Assembly: GCA_965230335.1 (NCBI GenBank)
Contig: CBDDKS010000006.1
Location: 2,604,001-2,668,000 of the forward strand
Origin: CBDDKS01 sp965230335
Lineage (GTDB): Bacteria; Pseudomonadota; Gammaproteobacteria; Enterobacterales; Kangiellaceae
Length of the DNA stretch: 64,000 bases
Direction of reading: 5' to 3'
Position numbers and translations under genes: made by a program. Each line of letters starts with the position of its first letter. The stretch's first letter is position 1. The notes beneath the pieces are model-generated. The model was not told the origin of the DNA. It searched no databases and worked only from the letters and a program-made list of their open reading frames with translations. This document shows, one piece after another, positions 29,114 to 39,082 of the stretch.

Positions 29114-29824
29114 ATGACTATGGAAAATTATCCGGTTTGGGTTGTGATTGCAGCAGGTGGTCATGGAAGTCGCATGCAGCTGAAAACACCAAAACAATTT
29201 ATTACTTTATGTAAAGCACCTGTCATTACACATAGCCTCAATTTATTTTTAAGTCATAGCTTAATCCATGGTGTGATTTTGGTATTGCCACCAGGTGAAC
29301 AAGATAAAGAGATACCCAGTAATCGTTTATTCATGAAACCCAAACGCGTCGTGGGTGGAGATACACGTTCTCAATCTGTATTGAATGGGCTGGCTGCCAT
29401 ACCTGATGAACAATGCTGGGTTTTGGTACATGATGCAGCACGTCCTTGCCTGACATTGACAGATATCGATTTATTACTGGAAAGTCGATATCGTTATCAA
29501 CAAGGCGCCATTTTAGCAACACCCGTTGTGGATACCTTAAAACAAATTGATGCATCAAGTCATATCACATCGACCTTATCCAGAAAAGAATGTGTCAGAG
29601 CGTTAACACCACAAATGGCATTGAAACATGATTTGTATCATGCTTATCAGCATTGTCACAAACAAGGTGATGATGTGACTGATGAAGCACAGGCTCTGGA
29701 AATGCAGGGTATTCAATGTGGTGTTGTTTTGGGACGCAATGATAATATTAAAATCACACAGATTGAAGATTTGGCATTAGCTGAATTTTATATTATGCAG
29801 CAAATACAGGTCGGTCTTCGTTAA
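29114..29824 (+). CDS. ispD: 2-C-methyl-D-erythritol 4-phosphate cytidylyltransferase
   Basis: IspD attaches CMP to methylerythritol phosphate in the non-mevalonate isoprenoid pathway. The nucleotide-binding start 'VIAAGGHGSRMQLKTPKQF' is clear. 'VVGGDTRSQSVLNGL', 'VLVHDAARPCL' and 'DVTDEAQALEMQG' are further conserved blocks. It begins 9 bases after ftsB and is followed by ispF after ~60 bases. The ispD-ispF pair as separate genes is the common gammaproteobacterial form. Confidence 0.97.
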   Translation: MTMENYPVWVVIAAGGHGSRMQLKTPKQFITLCKAPVITHSLNLFLSHSLIHGVILVLPPGEQDKEIPSNRLFMKPKRVVGGDTRSQSVLNGLAAIPDEQCWVLVHDAARPCLTLTDIDLLLESRYRYQQGAILATPVVDTLKQIDASSHITSTLSRKECVRALTPQMALKHDLYHAYQHCHKQGDDVTDEAQALEMQGIQCGVVLGRNDNIKITQIEDLALAEFYIMQQIQVGLR

Positions 29825-29884
29825 GACATTTTGCTCTTTCCCCATTCATAAAATTAACTCAAATCACATAGAAAGGTTTTAACA

Positions 29885-30361
29885 TTGATAAGAATTGGTC
29901 ATGGTTTTGATGCTCATCGTTTTGGAGGTGATGCACCTTTGATCTTGGGTGGTGTAGAAGTAGCCTATAAGCAGGGAGTGATCGCACATTCTGATGGTGA
30001 TGTTGTCATACATGCTGTTTGTGATGCACTATTGGGAGCTGCCGCATTAGGGGATATTGGACAACATTTTTCCGATCAGGATGCTCGTTTTAAAGATGTG
30101 GATAGCCGGCAATTATTGCTACAGGTAATGCACATGCTGGAACAGCGACAGTTATCTGTAGGCAATCTGGACATTACCATTGTGGCTCAGAAACCAAAGT
30201 TGGCAGAGTATCTTCCTGCAATGCGGCAAGTGTTGGCACATGATTGCCAAACAACCACTGACAATATTAATTTAAAAGCAACAACCACAGAAAAAATGGG
30301 TTACATTGGGCGTTGTGAAGGTTTGGCTGTTCATGCGGTTGTTGTCCTTATCAAAAGATGA
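29885..30361 (+). CDS. ispF: 2-C-methyl-D-erythritol 2,4-cyclodiphosphate synthase
   Basis: IspF cyclises the intermediate two steps after IspD. Metal-binding residues are seen in 'IGHGFDAHRFG' and 'IAHSDGDVVIHAVCDALLGA', and 'NLKATTTEKMGYIGR' forms the CDP pocket. The 158-residue length is typical. Translation begins at TTG 29885, with AAAGG about 8 bases upstream; no better in-frame start exists before the conserved residues. It lies directly before truD. Confidence 0.97.
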   Translation: MIRIGHGFDAHRFGGDAPLILGGVEVAYKQGVIAHSDGDVVIHAVCDALLGAAALGDIGQHFSDQDARFKDVDSRQLLLQVMHMLEQRQLSVGNLDITIVAQKPKLAEYLPAMRQVLAHDCQTTTDNINLKATTTEKMGYIGRCEGLAVHAVVVLIKR

Positions 30362-30383
30362 ATAATAAAAAGCGGGTGACAGA

Positions 30384-31448
30384 TTGTACCCTTCCATACT
30401 GAGTTGGCCCTTTCCTTATGATTCTGTCATTGAATCAGGTATTTTTCGTGAAAAAAATGAAGACTTTCGAGTTGAAGAACACCTGTCGTTTACACCAACG
30501 GGATCAGGAGAACACAGTTTTTTATTGATTGAAAAAAGAGGCGTTAATACACAATGGCTTGCCAGTGAATTAGCCCGACAAATGGGCATTCATCGGCGCT
30601 TCGTGAGTTATGCTGGATTAAAAGACAAATATGCTGTTGCCCGACAATGGTTTAGTGTCCATTTACCTGGGAAAGCCATGCCTGATATTGTAAAGGAACA
30701 GACAGAATTCAGTATTTTAAAACACGAACGTCATCATAAGAAATTGAAACAGGGTTGTATTGAAAAAAACAGTTTTATACTGATTTTAAAATCATTAAAA
30801 GCCAACCAGCATCATGTTGAAACAAGACTCAAGCAAATAGCAGTGAAAGGCATTCCCAATTATTTTGGTCGGCAGCGCTTTGGTATTCACGGTAACAATA
30901 TCCAGGCGGCAGAAGCGTTATTATCTGGAAAGCTCAAAACGAATCGATCAAAACAAAGTATTTATTTATCGGCGTTGCGTTCAAAGTTATTTAATGATTA
31001 TTTAAGTATGCGTGTACAGGATAACACCTGGGACAGAGTATTGGAAAAGGATAAACTGATATTATCCGGCACACATTCTATTTTTGATGTTTCTGTGGAT
31101 GACTCTATGGATAAGCTACAACAGCGTCTCAATACGGGTGATTTACATATTGCAGGTCCTTTACCTGGTGAAGATATTGAGACAATGTTCAGTTTTTGTC
31201 ATACACAAAATGAACAATGGTGTTACTATTGCGATTTGCTTAAAAACAAACGTATCAAAACTCATTGGCGCGCACTTCGGGTGATTCCTGATAATATGGC
31301 ATGGCACTGGCTTGCAGAGGATCAACTCAGATTATCCTTTGATTTACCTTCTGGGTGTTTTGCAACAACCGTGTTGAATGCTTTGGGAGACTTATCTGAA
31401 CCAGGTGCAGCATCAGCTTTGAAAGACAGTGAATCCATAACATTATGA
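30384..31448 (+). CDS. truD: tRNA pseudouridine(13) synthase
   Basis: TruD makes pseudouridine 13 in tRNA-Glu. 'FREKNEDFRVEE' is the N-terminal family block, and the catalytic Asp is in 'YAGLKDKYAVARQWFSV'. 'IPNYFGRQRFG' and 'LSALRSKLFNDYL' follow, with the TRUD insertion domain in the middle. The start is TTG 30384, preceded by GGGTGA at a good distance. The ispF-truD-surE order is characteristic of gammaproteobacteria. Confidence 0.96.
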   Translation: MYPSILSWPFPYDSVIESGIFREKNEDFRVEEHLSFTPTGSGEHSFLLIEKRGVNTQWLASELARQMGIHRRFVSYAGLKDKYAVARQWFSVHLPGKAMPDIVKEQTEFSILKHERHHKKLKQGCIEKNSFILILKSLKANQHHVETRLKQIAVKGIPNYFGRQRFGIHGNNIQAAEALLSGKLKTNRSKQSIYLSALRSKLFNDYLSMRVQDNTWDRVLEKDKLILSGTHSIFDVSVDDSMDKLQQRLNTGDLHIAGPLPGEDIETMFSFCHTQNEQWCYYCDLLKNKRIKTHWRALRVIPDNMAWHWLAEDQLRLSFDLPSGCFATTVLNALGDLSEPGAASALKDSESITL

Positions 31449-31460
31449 GACAATCATGCT

Positions 31461-32216
31461 ATGAATATTTTACTCAGTAACGATGATGGTTATTTCTCTG
31501 AAGGCTTGTCTTGCTTGCAGCAGGCGTTATCAGAAGAACATCAGGTGACGGTTGTTGCACCAGACAGAAATTGCAGTGGTGCATCCAGTTCATTAACTCT
31601 GGAACGGCCTATTCGATGCAAAGAAACCATACAGGGTTATTTTTCTGTCAATGGCACACCAACCGATTGTGTTCATTTGGGTATTTATCAATTGATGCAG
31701 ACAGCACCTGATATTGTTGTTTCTGGTATTAACCAGGGCGCTAATTTAGGAGATGATGTCTGGTATTCTGGAACAGTTGCAGCAGCAGCAGAAGGTCGTT
31801 CTTTGGGATTTCCTGCCATTGCTGTTTCACTAGAGATGGACCCTACATCCTCATCACCACATTATTTATCAGCAGCAAAGGCTGTGGTCCATATTGTTAA
31901 GCAATTAAATACCAGTGGTATAGCAAAAGGTACTATCTTGAATGTCAATGTACCCGATAGACCTTATGAAGAGATTAAAGGGTATCAGTTAACTCGCTTG
32001 GGTCAGCGTTATCGTTCTGATACCATTATTGCAGAAACTGATCCCAAAGGTAAGCCTATCTACTGGTTAGGCCCTATGCCCAGTCCTGAAGATCGCATTC
32101 AGGGTACCGATTTCCATGCAATAGAAGAGGGTTATATTTCTATTACCCCTATGACCATTGATTTAACAGCTTATGACAGTTTTAATGAAGTAGCAGGTTG
32201 GGTTTCAAAACTATGA
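31461..32216 (+). CDS. surE: 5'/3'-nucleotidase SurE
   Basis: SurE is a metal-dependent nucleotidase linked with stationary-phase survival. The Asp-Asp metal site is in 'ILLSNDDGYFSEGL', and 'NGTPTDCVHLG' and 'VVSGINQGANLGDDVWYSG' complete the active site. The 251-residue length is normal. It follows truD by 12 bases and precedes pcm by 13, within the run that leads to rpoS. Confidence 0.97.
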   Translation: MNILLSNDDGYFSEGLSCLQQALSEEHQVTVVAPDRNCSGASSSLTLERPIRCKETIQGYFSVNGTPTDCVHLGIYQLMQTAPDIVVSGINQGANLGDDVWYSGTVAAAAEGRSLGFPAIAVSLEMDPTSSSPHYLSAAKAVVHIVKQLNTSGIAKGTILNVNVPDRPYEEIKGYQLTRLGQRYRSDTIIAETDPKGKPIYWLGPMPSPEDRIQGTDFHAIEEGYISITPMTIDLTAYDSFNEVAGWVSKL

Positions 32217-32229
32217 GATTAAGTCAACT

Positions 32230-32898
32230 ATGAGAGCAAATCAACAAAGCGGTATTGGCATGACGTCACAAAGAACGAGGGAACGTTTGGCACAACGATT
32301 AAAAAGTGAAGGTATACAAAATCCTCAAATACTGGATTTAATCACCACAACACCACGACACCTTTTTGTGGATGAAGCCATTTCACACAGAGCTTATGAA
32401 GACACGGCCTTACCCATCGGTATGGGACAAACGATTTCCCAGCCTTTTATTGTTGCCCGCATGACAGAATTGTTAATAGAAACTGGTGCTATGGATCGTG
32501 TTTTGGAAATTGGTACAGGTTCCGGTTATCAAACGGCCGTATTGTCAAAGGTGTTTAAAGAGGTGTATACCATTGAACGTATTAATGGGTTGCAAAAGTT
32601 TGCTCAACAACGCTTTAGAAATTTAAAACTATTCAATATCACTTGTCGACATGGCGATGGGTTAAAAGGCTGGCCGGAGAAAGCACCGTTTGATGCGATT
32701 ATCGTGACTGCAGCACCGGAACATATTCCCAGTCAATTAATGGAACAGCTGAAAGAAGGTGGCAGGATGATTGTACCCGTTGGACCTCAGGGTGGTTTGC
32801 AAAAGCTGACCTTATTACAAAAGCTGGATTCTAAAATGACAGAGATCCTGTTGGATGATGTTAAGTTTGTACCATTAATCAGTGGTGTTGTTGATTAA
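32230..32898 (+). CDS. pcm: Protein-L-isoaspartate O-methyltransferase
   Basis: Pcm methylates isoaspartyl residues to start repair of aged proteins. The SAM-binding motif is 'VLEIGTGSGYQTAVLSK', preceded by 'ALPIGMGQTISQPFIVARMT' and followed by 'PFDAIIVTAAPEHIP'. The 222-residue length includes a slightly extended N-terminus; the ATG at 32269 (MTSQRTRERL) is an alternative start. It is coupled with surE, as in E. coli. Confidence 0.97.
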   Translation: MRANQQSGIGMTSQRTRERLAQRLKSEGIQNPQILDLITTTPRHLFVDEAISHRAYEDTALPIGMGQTISQPFIVARMTELLIETGAMDRVLEIGTGSGYQTAVLSKVFKEVYTIERINGLQKFAQQRFRNLKLFNITCRHGDGLKGWPEKAPFDAIIVTAAPEHIPSQLMEQLKEGGRMIVPVGPQGGLQKLTLLQKLDSKMTEILLDDVKFVPLISGVVD

Positions 32899-32938
32899 AC
32901 CTTTCATCATAATGGGTTGAGGTATTATCGGGGTTATT

Positions 32939-33523
32939 ATGAAAATCTTTTCTGCTTTATATGAAAAATGTTTACAGTGGGCACGACATAAATACGCCAT
33001 TTATTATTTGGGGGGGATGAGTGTTGCTGAATCTATTTTTTTCCCGATTCCTGTAGACGTCATGTTGGCACCTATGGCCATGGCACAAAAAAACAAAGCT
33101 TGGTTTTTTGCTTTTGTGTGTAGTATGACTTCGGTATTGGGAGGGGTGATAGGTTATGCATTGGGTTATTTTGCTTTTGATAGTTTGGTTGAGCCTGTGT
33201 TGCATGACTTAGGCTATTGGGAAAAGTATCAGGCGGTTGTTGAATGGTTTAATGAATATGGTGTCTGGATAGTTTTTATAGCAGGTTTTTCACCGCTACC
33301 TTATAAATTATTTACATTAAGTGCCGGTGCAATGCAAATGGCTCTGTTGCCATTTTTATTGGCTTCTTTAATAGGACGTTCGGCAAGATTTTTTCTGGTT
33401 GCAGGGCTCATGAAATGGGGCGGGGATGCCATTGATAAGCAGCTAAAAGCAACGATAGATTGGCTGGGTTGGGTTGTAATATTTCTTGCAATTATCGGAT
33501 ATTTAGTCTACAAATACTTATAG
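32939..33523 (+). CDS. YqaA-family (SNARE-associated/DedA-like) membrane protein
   Basis: The 194-residue protein has four or five hydrophobic segments and the VTT/DedA-like features 'GMSVAESIFFPIPVDVMLAPM', 'GVIGYALGYF' and 'GFSPLPYKLFTLSAGAMQM', as in the YqaA subfamily. DedA relatives move lipids or lipid carriers across the inner membrane, but the YqaA substrate is unknown. It lies between pcm and nlpD, where several gammaproteobacteria, including pseudomonads, have the same kind of gene. Confidence 0.9.
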   Translation: MKIFSALYEKCLQWARHKYAIYYLGGMSVAESIFFPIPVDVMLAPMAMAQKNKAWFFAFVCSMTSVLGGVIGYALGYFAFDSLVEPVLHDLGYWEKYQAVVEWFNEYGVWIVFIAGFSPLPYKLFTLSAGAMQMALLPFLLASLIGRSARFFLVAGLMKWGGDAIDKQLKATIDWLGWVVIFLAIIGYLVYKYL

Positions 33524-33704
33524 TGTTGCAAAATCAGTAAGTTATAGTTTAAACTTAAAGTATTAGATAACAAATAAGTATAAATTGTATCCAACTTATC
33601 TATTTCACAGATAAATAATCTCTGAATAAGATTTTCATCTGATTAAATGAGTTGAAAAATAATGGCTTATGCTGATAAAAAATCTTAACAATAGAGTTCA
33701 ATAC

Positions 33705-34826
33705 ATGACAGCCACTCAAAGTCCTTCTTTTGTGAGCACAGGTGTCTTTGGATTGATGGTGTTTGTTTTATTGTTGGTGGGGGCTTGTCAGCACACACCA
33801 CCTGCGCCTGTGGTTGATTTATCAGATTATCGATTGCTACAAAAAGCAGAAAGAGAAACACCGATCGCAGCTGTTTCAGCAGTTTCCTACCAAAATCGAT
33901 CAAATCATAAGGCATCATTGAATACAGATTATCAGATCAATACCTTATCACCAGTAAAAGCACCGGAAGATACCCATTGGCCAGAAGTTAAAGAAATCAT
34001 ACCTTCTCATGTTAAAGAAAGAATAAAAGTACTGAGCCAGAAAAAGACATTAGGTCAATCTTCTTCAACAAAAAAACAACCTCAATACCATCAGGTTAAA
34101 AAGGGTGATACCTTATATTCCATCGCTTCACACTATGGTGTGGCCGTTAAAACAATTGCTCAGATAAATCATTTAAAGCAACACAGGATTTACCCTGGGC
34201 AGAAACTTAGCTTACAAACGAAACTTAATACAACGTCTAAACCACTAAAACACAATAAAAAGACAGTCAAGATATCCAAAAAGTTGATTGCTAACAAGCA
34301 GACGTATAAAGCTGCCGGTAAAGTGGCTAGTCAGCAAAAAACGCAGGCTAAAAAAGTCATTAAAAAGTCTGTTCAAAAAAAGCCGGTGCAGGCAAAATCA
34401 GTTAGAAACGGCCAGAAAGCAACACGAACAACTCAAAGGTTGGTTAAAAACTTCAAAAACCGTTGGCATTGGCCATTAAAAGGCCCTTTGATTGAACCTT
34501 ACTCTGCTTCCTTAAATGGCAATAAAGGCCTAAATATACAAGGTAATTACGGTTCACCCGTAAGAGCAGCGGCTGGAGGTCAGGTTGTCTATCGAGGAAA
34601 TGGTTTAAAAGGTTACGGTAACCTGGTGATAGTTAAACATAACAACGATTATCTCAGTGCCTATGCCTATAATAGTAAAATTCACGTAAAAGAGAACGAA
34701 ATTGTTAAAGCTGGCCAGATTATTGCCGATACAGGTAGAAACGATGGTGGAAAAGAAATGTTACATTTTGAAATCCGGCATCAAGGCAAACCAGTTAACC
34801 CATTGAAATATTTGCCAAAATTATAA
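33705..34826 (+). CDS. nlpD: Murein hydrolase activator NlpD (lipoprotein)
   Basis: NlpD is an outer-membrane lipoprotein that activates the amidase AmiC at division. The signal ends in 'LLLVGAC' (lipobox). A LysM domain follows ('YHQVKKGDTLYSIASHYG'), then a long Lys/Gln-rich linker and a C-terminal LytM/M23 domain. The M23 metal ligands are degenerate ('KGLNIQGNYGSP' and 'SAYAYN' where His/Asp and His would stand), which matches NlpD as a non-catalytic activator. I chose ATG 33705 for signal-peptide length; ATG 33669 is the alternative. The promoter of rpoS lies inside nlpD in E. coli; that is not testable here. Confidence 0.93.
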   Translation: MTATQSPSFVSTGVFGLMVFVLLLVGACQHTPPAPVVDLSDYRLLQKAERETPIAAVSAVSYQNRSNHKASLNTDYQINTLSPVKAPEDTHWPEVKEIIPSHVKERIKVLSQKKTLGQSSSTKKQPQYHQVKKGDTLYSIASHYGVAVKTIAQINHLKQHRIYPGQKLSLQTKLNTTSKPLKHNKKTVKISKKLIANKQTYKAAGKVASQQKTQAKKVIKKSVQKKPVQAKSVRNGQKATRTTQRLVKNFKNRWHWPLKGPLIEPYSASLNGNKGLNIQGNYGSPVRAAAGGQVVYRGNGLKGYGNLVIVKHNNDYLSAYAYNSKIHVKENEIVKAGQIIADTGRNDGGKEMLHFEIRHQGKPVNPLKYLPKL

Positions 34827-34920
34827 TTGTAGCTGGTTCTTCCAGTTACAGCAGTTGAGAGGAACGAAAACTGCATATTCTAAAAACCGCGGGTAAGCGC
34901 ACTTTGGTGGAGTACACATA

Positions 34921-35889
34921 ATGGTCGATCAAGCAGAATTGTACAATGAAATAGAAGTTGATGAGACAATTATGGAGGATATCGAAGACGATGAAGATGA
35001 AGTAGAAGGTGGTTTATCGTCTAATTATAGCGATTATCGGAAAGGTCATGAAAAATCACTTGATGCCACGCAACTCTATTTAGGTGAGATAGGCGCTTCG
35101 CCACTGCTATCAGCAGAAGAAGAGGTCTTTTATGCCCGTAAAGCACAAAGAGGCTGCGATAAATCAAGAGACAAAATGATTGAAAGCAATTTACGCTTGG
35201 TTGTGAAAATTGCACGTCGTTACAATAACCGGGGATTGGCTTTATTAGATTTAATTGAAGAAGGTAATTTAGGTTTGATAAGAGCGGTGGAAAAATTTGA
35301 TCCTGAAAGAGGGTTTCGTTTTTCAACGTATGCAACCTGGTGGATTCGTCAAACGATTGAACGCGCCATCATGAATCAAACCAGAACCATTCGTTTACCC
35401 ATTCATGTCGTCAAAGAATTGAATGTTTACTTAAGAGCATCAAGAGAGTTATCTCAGTCACTTGATCATGAACCTACTGCTGAAGATATAGCAGAAAAGC
35501 TCGATAAGCCTGTTGAAGATGTATCACGTATGTTGAGTTTAAACGAGCGTATTGCCTCAGTCGACACACCTTTTATTTCTGATTCTGATAAATCATTATT
35601 GGATACCATTACCGATGAAAGAGATATGGGACCTGCGGAACGTCTTCAGGATGATGATATGAAAAATAATATTGGTGTCTGGTTGAATGAATTAGGTGAT
35701 AAACAAAGGGAAGTACTTGCCAGGCGTTTTGGTTTATTGGGTTATGAGCCTTCGACTTTAGAAGAAGTGGGTGCTGAAATTGGTTTAACCCGGGAAAGAG
35801 TGAGACAAATTCAGGTGGAATCTTTAAGACGTTTACGACAAATTTTAGATAAACAGGATTTATCACTGGATGCTTTATTTAAGGTTTAA
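34921..35889 (+). CDS. rpoS: RNA polymerase sigma factor RpoS
   Basis: RpoS directs general stress and stationary-phase transcription. After an acidic N-terminus (residues 1-30, mostly Glu/Asp), region 1.2 begins at 'DATQLYLGEIGASPLLSAEE'. Regions 2.2-2.4 include 'IEEGNLGLIRAVEKFDP' and 'FSTYATWWIRQTIERAI', and region 4.2 has 'LEEVGAEIGLTRERVRQIQV'. The 322-residue length and the place after nlpD identify RpoS rather than RpoD. The leader contains GTGGAG before the ATG. A strong terminator ends the unit. Confidence 0.97.
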   Translation: MVDQAELYNEIEVDETIMEDIEDDEDEVEGGLSSNYSDYRKGHEKSLDATQLYLGEIGASPLLSAEEEVFYARKAQRGCDKSRDKMIESNLRLVVKIARRYNNRGLALLDLIEEGNLGLIRAVEKFDPERGFRFSTYATWWIRQTIERAIMNQTRTIRLPIHVVKELNVYLRASRELSQSLDHEPTAEDIAEKLDKPVEDVSRMLSLNERIASVDTPFISDSDKSLLDTITDERDMGPAERLQDDDMKNNIGVWLNELGDKQREVLARRFGLLGYEPSTLEEVGAEIGLTRERVRQIQVESLRRLRQILDKQDLSLDALFKV

Positions 35890-35910
35890 TGTTTGGAATA
35901 CTTGGTAATA

Positions 35911-35938
35911 AAAAAGCCCGCTTAGAGCGGGCTTTTTT
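35911..35938 (+). terminator. rpoS terminator
   Basis: An 8-bp GC-rich stem (AGCCCGCT / AGCGGGCT) with a 3-base loop is preceded by A residues and followed by six T residues, 21 bases after the rpoS stop. The flanking A and T runs could let it work in both directions. Confidence 0.92.
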
Positions 35939-35962
35939 ATTCTTACAAAAATAAATCCATTT

Positions 35963-36062
35963 TAAGATAATTCAGACTTTCTTCCCTGAAAATCTGCTGT
36001 CTTTTTACAAGTGCTCAAAAAAACAAAAAAAGCTGGTTCGTCACGTGGGTACTTGTTGTGAG
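35963..36062 (-). repeat. Dispersed repeat, short copy 2
   Basis: A ~100-base copy in reverse orientation, matching the core of copy 1 and extending to the 'CTCACAACAAGT' block seen in copy 4 (60829-61110). It begins 4 bases after the stop of the minus-strand M1 peptidase gene. Read on the minus strand it has a T-rich tract, so it may form that gene's 3' end. Confidence 0.85.
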
Positions 36063-36065
36063 TTA

Positions 36066-38534
36066 TTATTTCTTTTTAATTTTTTTCTTAACTTCTTTTA
36101 ACTTGGTTTGACTGTCTTTCATCAGATCACGATTGATTTTCGTTTTTGAAGGTTTGATTTTAAAATATTCTATGCGGGATTTAGTGAAGGTTCTGGGGAA
36201 AGTATTATTATTGATATCTGCATCAGCCGTTTCCCAATGGGGATCAATGATAACGGATTTAATGACTTGATCTTGATCGAAGACAAAAAGTTTACTGATA
36301 TTGTTATGATCTCTTCGCCAAATTTCGGCAGGAATATGGATATTTTTCTTTTTTCCATCAGTAAAGGTAATTTCAAGTAGAATGGGCATGACCAGTCCAC
36401 CTAGATTAGAAAAATTCATAATGTAGTAATTTTTATTTTCTTTAAGGGCTCTTTTAATGGTTTCCTCTTCTTTTGAAGATAAATTGGATAACATTTTATT
36501 ATAGGCATTTCTTTCTTTATTGGTCACTGTAAATCTGTCATTTTTATCGTGAAAATCAGTGACATCCGGATTTTCGTTTACCCATATTTTTTTATTTTCT
36601 TCTTTATTTCTTTTAATCAGTAAGGGTTCAGGTTCACTTTGTTTTTCATTGCGTAAATGAGGGTATAAAATATCTGGATCCTGGTTACTGAGTTTAAGCT
36701 GATAAATTTTATCTAAAGAGATATCAACATGATCGGTGGTATAAAACCAGCCATACCAGAACCAATCGAGATCAACCCCTGAGGCTTCTTCCATGGTTCT
36801 AAAAAAATCAGAAGGTGTTGGACGTTTATTTTTCCAACGCAAAGCGTATTCTTTAAAAGCAAAGTCAAATAATTCTCTTCCTAGTACAACTTCTCTCAAG
36901 ATATACAGAGCAGCAGCCGGTTTTGTATAAGCATTGGGTCCTCTTTGTAATATGCTGTCTGATTGCGTCATGATAGGGACCTGGTTTTCAGACGTCATGT
37001 ATTGGATCATATTTCTGGGAAGTCGTTTCCAAGGTAGACTGGCATCCCATTCATATTTTGCAAGGCCATCTAAAAAACTGTTTAAACCTTCATCCATCCA
37101 GGTCCATTGACGTTCATCTGAGTTGACGATCATTGGAAAATAATTATGTCCCACTTCATGAATAACAACACCGATTAAATACATTTTATCGCTTAAACTA
37201 TAGGTTCTGTTGGTATTTTCATGCCATTTTGTACGGGGACCATTAAAAGTGATCATTGGGTATTCCATACCTCCAACCGGACCATTTACGCTAATTGAAA
37301 CAGGATAGGGGTAATCAAATGTAAAACGGGAATAGACTTCCATGGTGTGAATAATGGCTTCAGTAGAATACTTTTCCCATAATTCGCCACCTTCCTTAGG
37401 ATAAAAAGACATGGCCATAACAAAAGGCTGATCACTGCCTCCTTGATGATAGCCTTTTGCATCCCAAATAAATTTTCGTGAAGAAGCCCAAGCAAAATCT
37501 CTGACATTCTTGGCTTTAAAATGCCAGCTCTTTGTTTTGGAAGTACCCGATCGTTCGTTTCGTAAAGCTTCTTTAGGCGTAACAACAAAGACAGGGCGTT
37601 TTGCATTTTTTGCTTTTTCCAAGCGACGCTGTTGTTTTTTAGTGAGCACTTGTTCGGTGTTTTGCAATACACCTGTTGATGCAACAATGTGATCTTCAGG
37701 TACGGTAATGGTGACATCATAATTACCAAACTCTAATGTGAACTCACCAACACCTAAAAAAGCTTTATTATGCCAGGCTTCATAATCTGAATAAGCAGTG
37801 AGTCTGGGAAACCATTGCGATAGAAGATATATATCATTACCACCTTTACGGGCATCATCAGGAAAATGTTCATAGCCAGAACGGGCACCTATGACGTTTT
37901 CTTCAACAAGATTCAGTAAGTAATCCATATGAAATACAAAAGTGTCACCTGGTGCTAAAGGTGTCGGCAAATCAACCCTCATATGAGTATCAACAATTGT
38001 ATGTTTTAATGGCTTTAGATGACTATCAACTATATTGGAGACTTCAAATCCAAAAAGATGATCATTTTGTGCATGTTGACGGCGCAAATTTTTTAAACTG
38101 ATTCTGGAAGGATGATCGTGATCGTGTAAATGTATGTGTGCACCACTTCTTCCGTTGCCGAGTATTGTACTGGAGACTTCAGCTATAGAATGCTCTTTAA
38201 ATCGATTTTGTTCAAGTTGTACCCAAAGATATTTTAAGCTATAGGGAGAGTTATTATGATAAGTGATGGTAGATTTTCCAGATATTTGACGCTTGTTTTC
38301 ATCCAAGGAGACATGAATTTTATAATCTACCTGTTGTTGCCAGTAATCTTTACCCGGTTCACCTGCAGCATTCCGGTAATCATTGGGGGTGGGTAAAATT
38401 TCCTCTAATTGACGAAATTTGTCTTCAATAGTATTTTTTGATTGTTTTGTTGTGGTGGCAAATAATGCGGAAGATAAATAACATAATGAAAAAAGGATAA
38501 AAGTAGTTAGTTTAAACATTAGCTTACAAAACAT
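36066..38534 (-). CDS. Secreted M1-family metallopeptidase
   Basis: The N-terminus is a signal peptide (ending near 'SSALFAT'), so the enzyme is exported. The gluzincin zinc site is His459, His463 and Glu482 in 'HEVGHN...WMDEG', with 18 residues between the second His and the Glu as in M1 peptidases. The upstream 'GPVGGMEYPMI' corresponds to the M1 exopeptidase GxMEN-type motif, here GGMEY. The 822-residue length fits an M1 core plus a C-terminal domain of unknown role. Met6 (38519) is an alternative start with a shorter signal. It stands alone, flanked by two copies of the dispersed repeat. Confidence 0.9.
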   Translation of the reverse strand: MFCKLMFKLTTFILFSLCYLSSALFATTTKQSKNTIEDKFRQLEEILPTPNDYRNAAGEPGKDYWQQQVDYKIHVSLDENKRQISGKSTITYHNNSPYSLKYLWVQLEQNRFKEHSIAEVSSTILGNGRSGAHIHLHDHDHPSRISLKNLRRQHAQNDHLFGFEVSNIVDSHLKPLKHTIVDTHMRVDLPTPLAPGDTFVFHMDYLLNLVEENVIGARSGYEHFPDDARKGGNDIYLLSQWFPRLTAYSDYEAWHNKAFLGVGEFTLEFGNYDVTITVPEDHIVASTGVLQNTEQVLTKKQQRRLEKAKNAKRPVFVVTPKEALRNERSGTSKTKSWHFKAKNVRDFAWASSRKFIWDAKGYHQGGSDQPFVMAMSFYPKEGGELWEKYSTEAIIHTMEVYSRFTFDYPYPVSISVNGPVGGMEYPMITFNGPRTKWHENTNRTYSLSDKMYLIGVVIHEVGHNYFPMIVNSDERQWTWMDEGLNSFLDGLAKYEWDASLPWKRLPRNMIQYMTSENQVPIMTQSDSILQRGPNAYTKPAAALYILREVVLGRELFDFAFKEYALRWKNKRPTPSDFFRTMEEASGVDLDWFWYGWFYTTDHVDISLDKIYQLKLSNQDPDILYPHLRNEKQSEPEPLLIKRNKEENKKIWVNENPDVTDFHDKNDRFTVTNKERNAYNKMLSNLSSKEEETIKRALKENKNYYIMNFSNLGGLVMPILLEITFTDGKKKNIHIPAEIWRRDHNNISKLFVFDQDQVIKSVIIDPHWETADADINNNTFPRTFTKSRIEYFKIKPSKTKINRDLMKDSQTKLKEVKKKIKKK

Positions 38535-38798
38535 ATGAGAATATAGTCATGATACTATAATACTATGGAATGCTCCCTATTTACATTTTAAATTTGTAAG
38601 AAGATATGATATATCAATGTGTTAATTTTTGATAACGGTGAACCTTTATTATCCTTACATTTTGAATTGTTATATAACTGAATCAGTCTATTTTGGCACA
38701 GTGATTTACTTTGTGAAACATACTGTCATTTACGATTAGCCAAAAACAATATTCCTTTATTTTGTGCCAGTTTAAATTGATTTGACCATATCCATATA

Positions 38799-39081
38799 AA
38801 AACGATTTCGCACTGCTTCGCTGTGTGCGACTGACTTTTCCAAGAGCGGCAAAGTCAGCAAAACGCCCGAAAAACACCTACGGTAGGTATTTGCTTCGTA
38901 TGATTATTAAACTGAGAGGTATTCCTTTTCAGTTACAGTTTACTGCGAGATAAAAGAAATACTTTATATTTAATAGTTATTCTGAGCAAGTGCCCGCGCA
39001 GCGATGAAGCTTTTTTCTTGTCTTTTTGAGCGTTTGCAAAAAGACAACAGACTTTTAGGGAAGAAAGTCTGAATTATCTTA
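38799..39081 (+). repeat. Dispersed repeat, long copy 3 (283 bp)
   Basis: This full-length copy matches the reverse complement of 60829-61110 along its whole length. From left to right it has a TGACTTTT / AAAGTCA hairpin (38831-38857), an ACCTACGGTAGGT palindrome (38877-38889), a less conserved middle, and the 3' core with the two hairpins of copy 1. It ends exactly where a porin-like remnant begins. Confidence 0.88.
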
Positions 39082-39082
39082 T

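Noticed and set aside
38683..38877. Minus-strand 64-codon frame starting MFFGRFADF
   Set aside because: Its first part is repeat copy 3 and the rest is unrelated flanking sequence, so the frame is made by chance joining.
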